From an uncultured bacterium (lineage in GTDB: Bacteria; Verrucomicrobiota; Kiritimatiellia; RFP12; UBA1067): DNA of 45,797 nt. Shown one piece after another: positions 6,859 to 16,900 of this stretch. Below the pieces are notes generated by a model, which worked only from the letters and a program-made list of their open reading frames with translations, made no database searches and was not told the origin of the DNA. The stretch is from contig CADCOC010000047.1 of the NCBI GenBank assembly GCA_902802945.1, positions 1 to 45,797 of the forward strand. Direction: 5' to 3'. Numbering within the stretch: position 1 is the first letter of the stretch; the number at the start of each line of letters is the position of its first letter. The position numbers were made by a program, and so were the translations under genes.

Positions 6859-9800
6859 ATGATGATTCGATCCTCAATATTTGCGCTTATGGCGACCGCG
6901 ATGACCTTCGCGGCCGAGGGGGTGAATATTACGGTCAACGTTGCAGTTGATTCAAGGATTGATTCGGTTGAGCTGAAAGCTGGGAGCCAGACGCTTGGAC
7001 CCGTCGCCAAGAATGGCTCAGCCAGTTGGACTGCGTGGGGGGTAGGCACGGCATACACGCCTACGTTCACGGGCGTCGCACCGGGATATGAGGGACGTTG
7101 GACGGTTACAATGAGCGGCCAGGCAACGTTGTCGGGAGGAGAAGAAAGCACCATAACCATCCCGTCTTACTCATATACGGGATGCACGCTGAGCTTCACC
7201 GGTCAGGCGAAGACGTACACGGTAACGCTGGACCGACAGTCCGGCAACGGCGGCACCGCCTCCGTTACGGCGACATACGGCTCGGCGATGCCCGCGGCGA
7301 CGATGCCCACGCGCAAGGGCTACACGTTCGGCGGATACTACACGGGTACGGATGGCGACGGCACGCAGTATTATACGGCCTCAGGCGCGAGCGCGAAGAA
7401 CTGGAGCGAGGCCTCGGCCACGAAGCTGTATGCGAAGTGGACGGCGGACACGTACACGCTCACGCTGGACTCGCAGTCGGGCAGCGGCGGCTCGTCTAGC
7501 GTGACGGCGACGTACAACGCAGCGATGCCGACGATCGCCGTGCCGACGCGGACGGGCTACACGTTCGGTGGGTACTACACGGGTACGAACGGCGGCGGGA
7601 CGCAGTATTACACGGCCGCTGGCGCAAGCGCGAAGAACTGGGACAAGACGAGCGCCACGACGCTCTACGCGAAGTGGACTGCCCTCACATACAATGTCAC
7701 GCTAGACTTGCAGGGCGGCAGCGGCGGCGCGACTAACGTGACGGCGATCTACGACGCGGCGATGCCATCAGCGACGCCTCCCACGCGCCAAGGCTACAAG
7801 TTCGGCGGATACTACACGTCGCAAAACGGCGGAGGCACCCAGTACTACAACGCAGACGGTACGAGCGCGAGGCTCTGGGACAAGACGAGCGCCACGACCC
7901 TCTACGCGAAGTGGACGGCCGCCAAGTACACGGTCAAGCTGGACCGTCAGCAGGGGAGCGGTGGCCCGGATGCCGTGACTGCGACCAGCAACGAAGCGAT
8001 GCCTACGCTGGTTTCAACCCCCACGCGCCAGGGCTACACGTTCGGCGGGTACTACACTGAGGTGAACGGCGGCGGGACGCAGTACTACAAGGCAGACGGA
8101 ACCAGCGCGAGGAAATGGAACATGGCGGACGACGCGACTCTCTACGCGAAGTGGGTGGCGAATACGTACACGCTCACGCTGGATCGGCAGGACGGCAGCG
8201 GGGGGTCGGGTTCCGTGTGCGCGAAATACGGTTTGCCGATGCTTACCCCGATCGTGCTCCCCACGCGCGCGGGCTATACGTTCGACGGGTACTACACGAT
8301 TCAGGGCGGTAGCGGCAAGCAGTACTACACGGCCTTAGGCGCGAGCGCGAGAAACTGGGAAGAGACCTCTGTGACTAAGCTGTACGCAAAGTGGACGGCG
8401 CAGACTTACGAGGTGACTCTCGACCGGCAGGGCGGCAGCGGCGGCTCGTCTAAAGTTAAGGCGACCTACAATGCGTCGATGCTGGAGATTTCCTTGCCGA
8501 CTCGCCAGAGCTATGTGTTCGGCGGGTACTACACGGCGCCGAACGGCGTTGGTGCGCAGTATTACAAAGCGGACGGGACGCCGATGACCTGCAATTTCAC
8601 CTCGAACACGACGCTCTATGCGAAGTGGACGGCGGGCACGTACACGGTGACGCTAGACCCGCAGTCGGGCAGTGGTGGCACGTCTAGCGTTACGGCGACA
8701 TACAACGCAGCGATGCCGACGATCACCGTGCCGACGCGGACGGGCTACGCATTCGGCGGGTACTACACGGGTAAGAACGGCGTTGGTACGCAGTACTACA
8801 CTGCATCAGGCGCGAGCGCGGCTAACTGGAACGATACTTCGTTGACGAATCTGTACGCTAAGTGGACGGCGGAGACTTACGAGGTTACGCTGGACCGTCA
8901 GTTGGGTAGCGGCGGTTCGAGTTCTGTGACGGCAACATACGACGCAGCGATGCTGAGTATTACCGTGCCGACACGCACGGGCTACACGTTCGGCGGGTAC
9001 TACACGTCAGAGAACGGCAGAGGCAAGCAATACTACACGGACGCCGGGGCGAGCGCGACTAACTGGAACGAGACCTCGGTGACGAAGCTGTACGCGAAGT
9101 GGAGTCCTTATCAGTGGGAGGTCGCGTTTCATCCAAACGGTGCGGACGGCGCCGAGACGATGGAGAACCAGCAGCTCACTTACGGCATGAACCTCCCCGA
9201 GTGCGCGTTCACGCGCACGGGCTATGCCTTCAAGAACTGGTCGAGCGACACGAACTACACCTATCGGACGAAGTACTACGATGACGTTGCGGTGGTTACT
9301 AACCTGGCTGCGGAATCGGACGTCGCCGTGAATCTCTACGCAAACTGGACGGGCATCGTCTATACGGTAACGTTCGATGCGAACGGCGGCACGGACACTA
9401 TGGATCCGATGTCCTGCACCTACGACGTGCCGACGAACCTACCCGTCTGCGCGTTCGTCGCACCCGACGGCTACGGTTTCAAGGGCTGGACGACGAACGG
9501 CGTGGACGGCGTGCTGTTCAATGACCATGCGCTCGTGACGAACCTCACTACCACGGCCGGGGCGGAAGTGGCCTTGTACACCTGCTGGACTGGTGCCACG
9601 TACGCCGTCACGCTCGATCCAGGCGACGGCGTGATGACGAATGAGATGTATGGGGCGAGCGTGCTCACAAACTTCGTTGTCGTGGGCGATGAATGGAACC
9701 TTTCCATCCCCACGAACAGCAACCCGCATCTCGTGTTTGACTGTTGGATAGCGCCTGGCGTGACGAAAAGATTGCCGAACGAGGTGCCTCCGCCATCAGC

Positions 9801-12800
9801 TGGCGTGACGAACCTTGTAGCTGCATGGAAATGGAATCCTGATGAGTTGGCCGTTGCCGTTAACGCATCCGAGCTGGAATTTGAAACGTTCGGAACAGCG
9901 GGGGCTAATGGCACGACCAATGATTCGCCGTATGAGGCGAATTGGTTTGTGCAGTCTAGTTTTTCATTTGACAAAGAAACCGCCGTACAAAGCGGTGCCT
10001 TGCAGGTGCCGAATCCGCCGGAATCTGATTACTACTCTACATGGTTGAAAACGACTCTCAGCGGAAAGGGAGTTCTCTCGTTTCAGTGGAAATGTGCGGC
10101 TCAGGAACGTTACAGATATAAAGATGACTACGACTCCTCAAACGACATTGATTCAGGTGATGTGCTTCGTTTCGGTCTATGTAACGAGGATGGAAGCTTC
10201 ACGGAGATTGCACGTCTGGAGGGAAATAAAGACTGGACGAATGTTGTCTATACAAGCTCTGCTTCTGAGTCAGTGACTCTTGCATGGGCATTCCAGTTTA
10301 ATCGCGGTGGTGGTCAGAGTGGTGGTACTGGATGGGTGGACCGGGTGACGTGGACGCCGGAAAAATACACCGTGAGCTTCAATCCGAACGGCGGTTATGG
10401 ATGGATGGACGATCAGGAATTTACCAACAACGTGGTCTCATGTCTCTCGTCTAACGCCTTTACGAATATCGGCCACAAGTTTTTGGGCTGGACGAACGTG
10501 ACGGATGAGGTTTTTTACATCGATGGCGCCGTGATTTCCAATCGGCGTGATTCCGGTGGGATGGTGAAGCTCTACGCAATCTGGGAGCTGAATGAGTACA
10601 AGATCGCATTCCTTGATCGCGGGAGAGTGGTCGAGGCCATTACGAATGATTACGGTACAGCGGTGACGGCGCCTCCGGAGCCGTCGTGGACGGGCCATAC
10701 GTTTGCGGGCTGGACGCCGGCCGTTCCCGCGACGGTTCCCGCAGAGGACATGACATGCACGGCGCAGTGGACGCCGAACAAGTACACGGTGACGTTCGAC
10801 GCGAATGGCGGCGTTGGCACGATGTCCGATCAGACTTTCACATACGACATCGTCTCAAGTCTTACGTCTAACGTCCTCACGAAGGTCGGGCATACTTTCT
10901 CAGGCTGGGCGACGAATGCGGCGGGGGAGGTCTTTTACGCCGACGGCGCCGTGGTTTCCAACCTGACCGACGTTGCCGACGGAACGGTGACGCTCTACGC
11001 GGTCTGGAAGCCTATTTCGCACACGATCACATTCCTTGATCGAGGGGAAGAGGTCAAGTCCATCACGCAGGCTTACGGTACGACGGTGACGGCTCCAACG
11101 GTTTCGTCGCGGACGGGCTATACGTTCGCGGGTTGGACGCCTGACGTTCCCGCGACGGTTCCCGCAGAGGACGTCACCTGCACGGCGCAGTGGACGCCAA
11201 ACACATACAAGGTGGCGTTCGACGCGAACGGAGGCGTCGGTACTATGGCCGACCAGACTTTCACATACGACCTCGTCTCAAGTCTCGCGTCTAACGTCCT
11301 CACGAAAGACGGGCATACTTTCTCGGGGTGGTCAACGAATGCGGCGGGTGATGTCGCTTACGCCGACGGCGCCGTGGTTTCCAACCTGACCGCCGTTGCC
11401 GGCGGAAAGGTTACGCTCTTTGCGAAGTGGACGGCAACTGGCGGTGGAGATCCAGATCCTGGTCCAGAACCTGTCGAGCCCGAGCTGGTGTGGACTGTGA
11501 CGTTCGACGCGAACGACGGCTCTGATGCGATTTCGATGCAGTCATTTACGAATGGCGTCGAGCAGGCGTTGTCCTCAAATGCGTTCGTCCGCACTGGCCA
11601 TACGTTCGCTGGTTGGGCGACGAATTCAACTGGTAAGGTTGTCTACAAGGACGGACAACGCGTGACGCTTGCTACGAACAGCGTGACGCTTGTAGCGCAT
11701 AAGATGCTCTACGCGGCGTGGACGCCGGTCGAGCATAAGGTGACGCTCAACGTGAACGGCGGTGAGGGAGAAGATTCTGTTGACGTCGAATACGGCACGA
11801 TGGTTGGGAACATCGCGAAGCCCAATCGCACGGGCTACACGTTTGCGGGCTGGTTCTGGGCGGCGGAGGGAGGGGAGCCGATCGATGATGAGATGTTGGT
11901 GACGAGCAACATGGAACTCTTCGCGCAGTGGACAGTGAACAGCTACACTCTGACTTTCGACTCTAACGGCGGCAGCGAGGTCGCGCCGATTACACAGAAT
12001 TTCGGCACAGACGTAACGGCACCTGATGATCCGACGCGCACGGGATACGAGTTCGACGGCTGGCAGCCAGCGATACCAGCGACGGTGCCGGCGAGCAATG
12101 TCACTTACACGGCGCAGTGGAAGAAGATCGTCACGCCAGAACCAGAGCCTGAGCCGGAGCCAGAACCCGAACCAGAGCCTGAACCTGAACCAGAGCCGGA
12201 ACCCGAACCGGAGCCGGAACCTGAGTCCGAGCTGCGCCTGTGGTCGGTTGCACCCGAGGGTGCGGCGCCGGCCGTGGCTGCGGTGTACGACGGGTATCTC
12301 TACGATGCCAACGGGAACATGAAGGGGACGATACTGGTGAAGTTGGGCAAGCCCAACAAGAAGACCGGACTCGCCGCCGTGAAGGCGACGCTGGTTGGGA
12401 CGGACGGCAAGAAGAAGACCCTCAAGGCGGCCGAGAAGGGCAAGGTGCAGATTGAGGGCGACGGTCCGACGACGGTCTCGCTCACAGGCGGGGACGTCTG
12501 CGAGGTGACGCTCGGCGCGAAGGGCATGGCCGGTACGTATGGCGGATACTCCATTGATGGTTCGTTGAAAGTGTTTACGTCAAAGGATGCGGCAGACAAG
12601 TCCGTGGCGGCGGATGTGCTAGGCAAGTGGCAGGGGGCAGTGGATGTGGCGTGGCGGCTCGCCGAGGACGGCTCGCCCTACCATACGTTGTCAGTGACGA
12701 TTGCCGCGAAGGGCAAGGCGAAGGTGGCTGGGACGCTCGCGGATGGGACTAAGGTGAGCGGCGTGAAGGGGCAGCTGATCGTTGGCGAGAATTGGTGCTG

Positions 12801-13308
12801 CGTGCCGGTGGTGTGCGCGAAGAGGGGCGTGAGGCTTGCGTTCAACGTGTGGTTGCCTAAGGCCGCGACAAGCGCGGCCCTCCCCGTAGTTTATGGACTC
12901 GGTGAGGCGATTGCTGGGAAGCCGGGAACGCTGAAGGGCGGGGCGGTGTTCCAGATCGACGCGGCGGCGCTCGGGTCGGTGCTAGGGAAGACCTTGCTGC
13001 CGTACCTGCCGGACGGCCTCGCCGTGACGGGTGGCGCGAAGTGGACGCTGCCAAAGGCGGGGAAGGTCGTCTACGTGAAGGGCACGACCACCGTGGACGA
13101 GACGAAGGCGGGGGAGAACCCGTCTGGTCTGAAACTTACGTACAAGGCGAAGGACGGCACGTTCAAGGGGTCGTTCAAGGCGTATGCGGATGTAGGCGGC
13201 AAGCCGAAGGCGACGACGGTGAAAGTTTCGGGCGTTGTGGTCGACGGTATCGGCTACGGCGCGGCCACGGTCAAGAAGGTTGGCGGCGTCCCGGTTAAGA
13301 TCGAATAG
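6859..13308 (+). CDS. Giant surface protein with about 19 InlB B-repeats
   Basis: This 2149-residue secreted protein has a signal peptide (residues 1-19). From about residue 119 to 1755 it carries about 19 InlB B-type (Listeria-Bacteroides) repeats, each running from a YTVTLD strand through PTRxGYTFGGYYT to LYAKWTA. The first eight are nearly identical 79-residue units; later ones diverge or shorten. A jelly-roll-like domain (about 1007-1164) interrupts the series. A (Glu-Pro)n linker (about 1760-1790) leads to a Gly/Lys-rich C-terminal domain of about 360 residues ending GGVPVKIE, without LPXTG or an obvious membrane anchor. Such repeats occur in adhesins and surface proteins. The ATG at 6859 follows AGGTGA by a few bases; the second ATG at 6862 is equally possible. 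It is probably cotranscribed with the C10 protease. The role is inferred as adhesion or matrix contact. Confidence 0.85.
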   Translation: MMIRSSIFALMATAMTFAAEGVNITVNVAVDSRIDSVELKAGSQTLGPVAKNGSASWTAWGVGTAYTPTFTGVAPGYEGRWTVTMSGQATLSGGEESTITIPSYSYTGCTLSFTGQAKTYTVTLDRQSGNGGTASVTATYGSAMPAATMPTRKGYTFGGYYTGTDGDGTQYYTASGASAKNWSEASATKLYAKWTADTYTLTLDSQSGSGGSSSVTATYNAAMPTIAVPTRTGYTFGGYYTGTNGGGTQYYTAAGASAKNWDKTSATTLYAKWTALTYNVTLDLQGGSGGATNVTAIYDAAMPSATPPTRQGYKFGGYYTSQNGGGTQYYNADGTSARLWDKTSATTLYAKWTAAKYTVKLDRQQGSGGPDAVTATSNEAMPTLVSTPTRQGYTFGGYYTEVNGGGTQYYKADGTSARKWNMADDATLYAKWVANTYTLTLDRQDGSGGSGSVCAKYGLPMLTPIVLPTRAGYTFDGYYTIQGGSGKQYYTALGASARNWEETSVTKLYAKWTAQTYEVTLDRQGGSGGSSKVKATYNASMLEISLPTRQSYVFGGYYTAPNGVGAQYYKADGTPMTCNFTSNTTLYAKWTAGTYTVTLDPQSGSGGTSSVTATYNAAMPTITVPTRTGYAFGGYYTGKNGVGTQYYTASGASAANWNDTSLTNLYAKWTAETYEVTLDRQLGSGGSSSVTATYDAAMLSITVPTRTGYTFGGYYTSENGRGKQYYTDAGASATNWNETSVTKLYAKWSPYQWEVAFHPNGADGAETMENQQLTYGMNLPECAFTRTGYAFKNWSSDTNYTYRTKYYDDVAVVTNLAAESDVAVNLYANWTGIVYTVTFDANGGTDTMDPMSCTYDVPTNLPVCAFVAPDGYGFKGWTTNGVDGVLFNDHALVTNLTTTAGAEVALYTCWTGATYAVTLDPGDGVMTNEMYGASVLTNFVVVGDEWNLSIPTNSNPHLVFDCWIAPGVTKRLPNEVPPPSAGVTNLVAAWKWNPDELAVAVNASELEFETFGTAGANGTTNDSPYEANWFVQSSFSFDKETAVQSGALQVPNPPESDYYSTWLKTTLSGKGVLSFQWKCAAQERYRYKDDYDSSNDIDSGDVLRFGLCNEDGSFTEIARLEGNKDWTNVVYTSSASESVTLAWAFQFNRGGGQSGGTGWVDRVTWTPEKYTVSFNPNGGYGWMDDQEFTNNVVSCLSSNAFTNIGHKFLGWTNVTDEVFYIDGAVISNRRDSGGMVKLYAIWELNEYKIAFLDRGRVVEAITNDYGTAVTAPPEPSWTGHTFAGWTPAVPATVPAEDMTCTAQWTPNKYTVTFDANGGVGTMSDQTFTYDIVSSLTSNVLTKVGHTFSGWATNAAGEVFYADGAVVSNLTDVADGTVTLYAVWKPISHTITFLDRGEEVKSITQAYGTTVTAPTVSSRTGYTFAGWTPDVPATVPAEDVTCTAQWTPNTYKVAFDANGGVGTMADQTFTYDLVSSLASNVLTKDGHTFSGWSTNAAGDVAYADGAVVSNLTAVAGGKVTLFAKWTATGGGDPDPGPEPVEPELVWTVTFDANDGSDAISMQSFTNGVEQALSSNAFVRTGHTFAGWATNSTGKVVYKDGQRVTLATNSVTLVAHKMLYAAWTPVEHKVTLNVNGGEGEDSVDVEYGTMVGNIAKPNRTGYTFAGWFWAAEGGEPIDDEMLVTSNMELFAQWTVNSYTLTFDSNGGSEVAPITQNFGTDVTAPDDPTRTGYEFDGWQPAIPATVPASNVTYTAQWKKIVTPEPEPEPEPEPEPEPEPEPEPEPEPEPEPESELRLWSVAPEGAAPAVAAVYDGYLYDANGNMKGTILVKLGKPNKKTGLAAVKATLVGTDGKKKTLKAAEKGKVQIEGDGPTTVSLTGGDVCEVTLGAKGMAGTYGGYSIDGSLKVFTSKDAADKSVAADVLGKWQGAVDVAWRLAEDGSPYHTLSVTIAAKGKAKVAGTLADGTKVSGVKGQLIVGENWCCVPVVCAKRGVRLAFNVWLPKAATSAALPVVYGLGEAIAGKPGTLKGGAVFQIDAAALGSVLGKTLLPYLPDGLAVTGGAKWTLPKAGKVVYVKGTTTVDETKAGENPSGLKLTYKAKDGTFKGSFKAYADVGGKPKATTVKVSGVVVDGIGYGAATVKKVGGVPVKIE
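7216..9114 (+). repeat. Eight tandem InlB-repeat units, 234-240 bp each
   Basis: Units begin at 7216, 7453, 7690, 7927, 8167, 8407, 8641 and 8878. Each encodes about 79 residues with the conserved core GYTFGGYYT and the end LYAKWTA. Similarity at the DNA level suggests recent duplication or ongoing recombination. Confidence 0.9.
12138..12229 (+). repeat. Glu-Pro dipeptide repeat linker
   Basis: A run of GAACCN/GAGCCN hexamers encodes about 14-15 consecutive Glu-Pro pairs linking the InlB repeats to the C-terminal domain. Such acidic proline-rich linkers form extended rods in surface proteins. The hexamer is prone to length change by slippage. Confidence 0.85.
12861..12885 (-). repeat. In-frame fragment of the GGGAGGGCCGCG hairpin repeat
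   Basis: On the minus strand this stretch reads GGGAGGGCCGCGCT, then a loop, then TCGCGGCC. It matches the repeat units at 34131-34158 and 34173-34200 except in the loop. Here it lies inside the C-terminal domain of the InlB-repeat protein and is translated as LPKAATSAALPV. Confidence 0.55.
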
Positions 13309-13330
13309 CCGCGCGGAGGAAATTTTCCAC

Positions 13331-13360
13331 TTGTCCCAGCAACAGAAATTGTGTTAAACT
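13331..13360 (+). promoter_or_regulatory. Possible promoter of the lipoprotein/giant-protein unit
   Basis: TTGTCC (13331-13336) is followed after 17-18 bases by TTAAACT (13354-13360), in the 93-base gap after the InlB-protein gene. The boxes are imperfect. The gap and the change of gene content make a new start of transcription plausible. Confidence 0.35.
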
Positions 13361-13401
13361 AAAAACGCTTCCGAAAGGTTGGCCTTCAAGAGGCAAGACA
13401 G

Positions 13402-13887
13402 ATGAGACATAAAAAAGAAATAGCAGTCGCTCCGTTGGGAGCGGTTCTGTGCGTATGCGCGTGCCTGGTTGGGTGCGAGCGCAGGGAGACTGCACCCTCG
13501 TCTCCCGCGTCCGCGCCGAAGGTACAGCCGGCGGGCACGTCAACAACTGCGACGATCGAAGAGCGTGCGCACGACCCTGTGTACCAGAAGCAATTGAAGG
13601 ATGTTGAAAAGAAATTGCAGGACATCAGAAAGCAGCGAGAGGAGATCAAGTCGCTCATGGGGCAATTACGCGAGCATGTGAGGGCGTCACTGCCCAAGGA
13701 TGCTACGGATGCCCAGGTGCAGGCAGCGCTTGATAAAAATCCTGCGTGGCAGGAACTTGTCGCCGCATTGAAGAAGAACGGCATCAAGGAAGAACGGAAT
13801 CGTGCGGTGGCACAGGCGGCCGTACGTCAACGGATCATGCAAAAAAAGACGGAGAGCGCGGCAAGCACGACTCCGGCGGAAAAGTGA
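13402..13887 (+). CDS. Small predicted lipoprotein with coiled coil
   Basis: This 161-residue protein has a lipoprotein signal peptide with lipobox LVGC, so the mature N-terminus would be Cys24 and lipid-anchored. A Ser/Pro/Thr-rich linker follows. Residues about 55-150 are charged and helical, with a heptad-like stretch (KQLKDVEKKLQDIRKQREEI) that suggests a coiled coil. I do not recognise the family. The giant repeat protein starts 24 bases downstream, so the two are probably cotranscribed, and a chaperone, anchor or periplasmic partner role for the giant protein is possible (inference only). Confidence 0.7.
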   Translation: MRHKKEIAVAPLGAVLCVCACLVGCERRETAPSSPASAPKVQPAGTSTTATIEERAHDPVYQKQLKDVEKKLQDIRKQREEIKSLMGQLREHVRASLPKDATDAQVQAALDKNPAWQELVAALKKNGIKEERNRAVAQAAVRQRIMQKKTESAASTTPAEK

Positions 13888-13911
13888 TTTAAAAAAGGAA
13901 GGCGGTTCAAC

Positions 13912-16900
13912 ATGAACATGAAGAAAAAGATTGGCGTTTTCGCCACCCTCTTCGCAGCGGTGCTTTGTGCATTGCCCCAGTCGGCGCAGGCCCAGGGTAA
14001 AATTCGTTCGATAGAGATTCGATCGAGCAGCGACAACGGCAAGACGTACAAATTCCCAAACTATGACGACCCGTTGCGCGTAGGCGACAAGATTTCCATC
14101 ATATTCCATCTAGCGAATTATGGGTGGACTGTGACGGAAACAACTAATCCGGGAGACGCCATTGCATACCAATGGTACTTCAAGTATCCGGGCGGCGATT
14201 CGAGTACTGCGCGGAAACCGCAGGTGGGCTTGTGGATCGGTGGCCGTGTTCGTGAAGCCGAATATGCCACTTCCTCGCTTTCGGACTGGACTGCTGAAGG
14301 GGCGCTTAATGGACGGCACTACACGGACTTGGAGTTCACGTATACGGTCCGTGCGGGTGACATTGCCTTGCCGATTCAACTGGCCAATGTCGCTGGCGAC
14401 GGACCGGCGGACTCGTCGGGCTATTATTTTAAGTGGAACGACTGGCAGTTGACCAACATGAAAGGTGATGTTTGCACCGAGTTTGCATTTGGGCCTGAGA
14501 AGTTAACGGCCGATACGGATTTCCTTCCGATTGACGGTGCGAATTACGCTGCGAATTGGCGCTCTGAGTTTGATATATTTGGAACTGAGGATGGTCAGCC
14601 GAGGGCAACTCTAGACATTGACTTATCGGAGGCCGGCGTCTACGTGAGGACCATTGACTTTGACGATGAGTATAGTGACACGTCAACCGATCCACAAATA
14701 TGGCGTAAGATTCATCAAGATTCGAATATCTCAGACAAAAAGCCTGCCGTAAAAGTGTCCGGGTCCGGCAGCACGCCCAATACGGTTGAACTTTACGTGT
14801 GGGCTGAGAATCCAGACATCGCGGTGATTGAAAAAGGCAGTGAGAACAAAGGCGTGGTTGCGACAAACGCATACACGTTCAAAGACGGGGTTACGCGCGT
14901 CGTCGGCACGTTTATATTGACCGCGGGGGACTCGTCCGTGCCGTTCAACGTGCGGGCACTCGGGGCAGAGGGGGGCACGACGAAATTGTTCTTGGCTTCG
15001 ACGTGCACCAACGTTTACAATGCGTCAGGCCATCTGATAACGAATTTCACAGAGCGCACAATCAAGATTGACAAGCCGTTGCCGCCTTTCATCTCCGTAA
15101 AGGTGGAGGACATTTCCGGGACCGTGGAAGATAAAGACAAAGGTGAAAACAACGAGTGGGTAAGGGAGACGGCAACGTCAGACCATGTGGCGGCGAAAGT
15201 CAAGGTGAACGTAGAATTGTCGCAAGTATGGACAGACGACATTGACGTCCCCATAAAGGTCACTATGAAGAAAGGCAGCACCCCCGTTGAGGCAGGCAAC
15301 GATTACATCGGTCTGTCCGATTCGAGCGTGAATGACAACACCGAATGGAAGACGCTGCTGCATGTTGATGCGGGTGATGCCACTGCAGCCATGTCTCTGT
15401 ACATGTATGTGAACCGCGGTACGACAAATACGATCGACGGGCTCGTCTTTGAAGTTGATACGAGTGACCCGCGTTGGACGGCATCCGCGAGTTCGTTCTT
15501 CAACGGTACGTTCACGAGCGCTACCGTTTACATTGAACCAAGTGCGCCAGTCGTTACGGGTCCGGACTTTACCGCTCAGCGTATGGTAGAGGCGGGCAGC
15601 AATTGGAAATGCACGTTGAGCGTGGTGGATGCCTTCGGCGAGCGCGATGGCCCCTACACAGTCAAATGGGTGTATGACAATCCTCCGTCTGGCGACCCGT
15701 TAGAACCCGACAGCGACTACGCTACCATTGCCACGACTGTTTCTCGTCGGGATTACGAGAAGGGCGCTACAGTCACGTTTGAAGTTCCAGTTCCGCTTTC
15801 CAAGCTTGCGGGAGTTTACACGAACTACTTCCGCGTCGTGAATCAGGACAACGGAGTGTCCTCTCCTCTGAACATGGTTGTGTGGAATGTCCGGGAGCCG
15901 CTGTCGAAGGGCATGACCTGCACGCGGTTGAAGTCAAAGTTCGCTGAAAATACCTATGTAGAGCAGGATGTCGTCAGCATATCGTTCAGCAACGGATTCT
16001 CCATGCCAGACAGGTATGGTCAGGACGAAGGCTATCTCTTCCTGATTCCGTTGAATGAAAGTTCCTCCAATCTCGTTTGGTGCGTCGACACCGATCTAAA
16101 TGATGACCGCGACTGGAAGGGCGGCATTGAAATAACGCAGAAGTCGCCCACGGAGCCTCCAATGGTCATCCCCATGGTGCTGTTGGATGGCAACGCGAGT
16201 ACGGCAGGTACGAAGATGAAATTCCAGGCAGTCGTTCGTACTAAGCCAAGTCTCGACGAGGGTCAGGTCGTGACCGAGTGGGGTACTGCGCATACATTCG
16301 AATTTAGCGTGACTAACGTTGCGCCAATAGCCTATTCCGTTACGATGGGCGCTGAAACGCTGAAGGAAAACGGTGGACAGATGAAAAACCATGTCTCGCT
16401 GAACGCGACGAAGACGTTGAGCGCCAGTGCGGGGCCCAAGGGGCAGGGCGAGCCGTCCGAGTGGGACTTGCATGCAGACGAGGATGATGCTCATGCGGAT
16501 CCTGCGGACTACTATACCGATCCTACAAAGGCGTTCACCACGCGCTGGACGTACACGTACGATGACGGATATACAGAGACTGATGCTGACGGCGGCATCA
16601 AATACGGAATACCTTCTAAGAGCTTCAACCACAAATTTACGCATGCCGGTGTCTGTACCGTGACAGTGGAAATGCGTGACAAGGACATGTATGACCGAGT
16701 GGGCAACGAGTGGACGGAAGAAAACGTATTTACGTTCACGGTTGTCGTTGACGCCAAGCCGGCCATCTCGCTTTCGCCCCGTTACGGATCGACTGTGTTC
16801 ACCGAAGCCGACGGCGTTGCAGGTGAGACCAGCCCGAGCCGCATCAACGTGAACCTGACGGCGAAACCGTCCGAGGAGATCGCCGTGCAGCTTTTAATCA

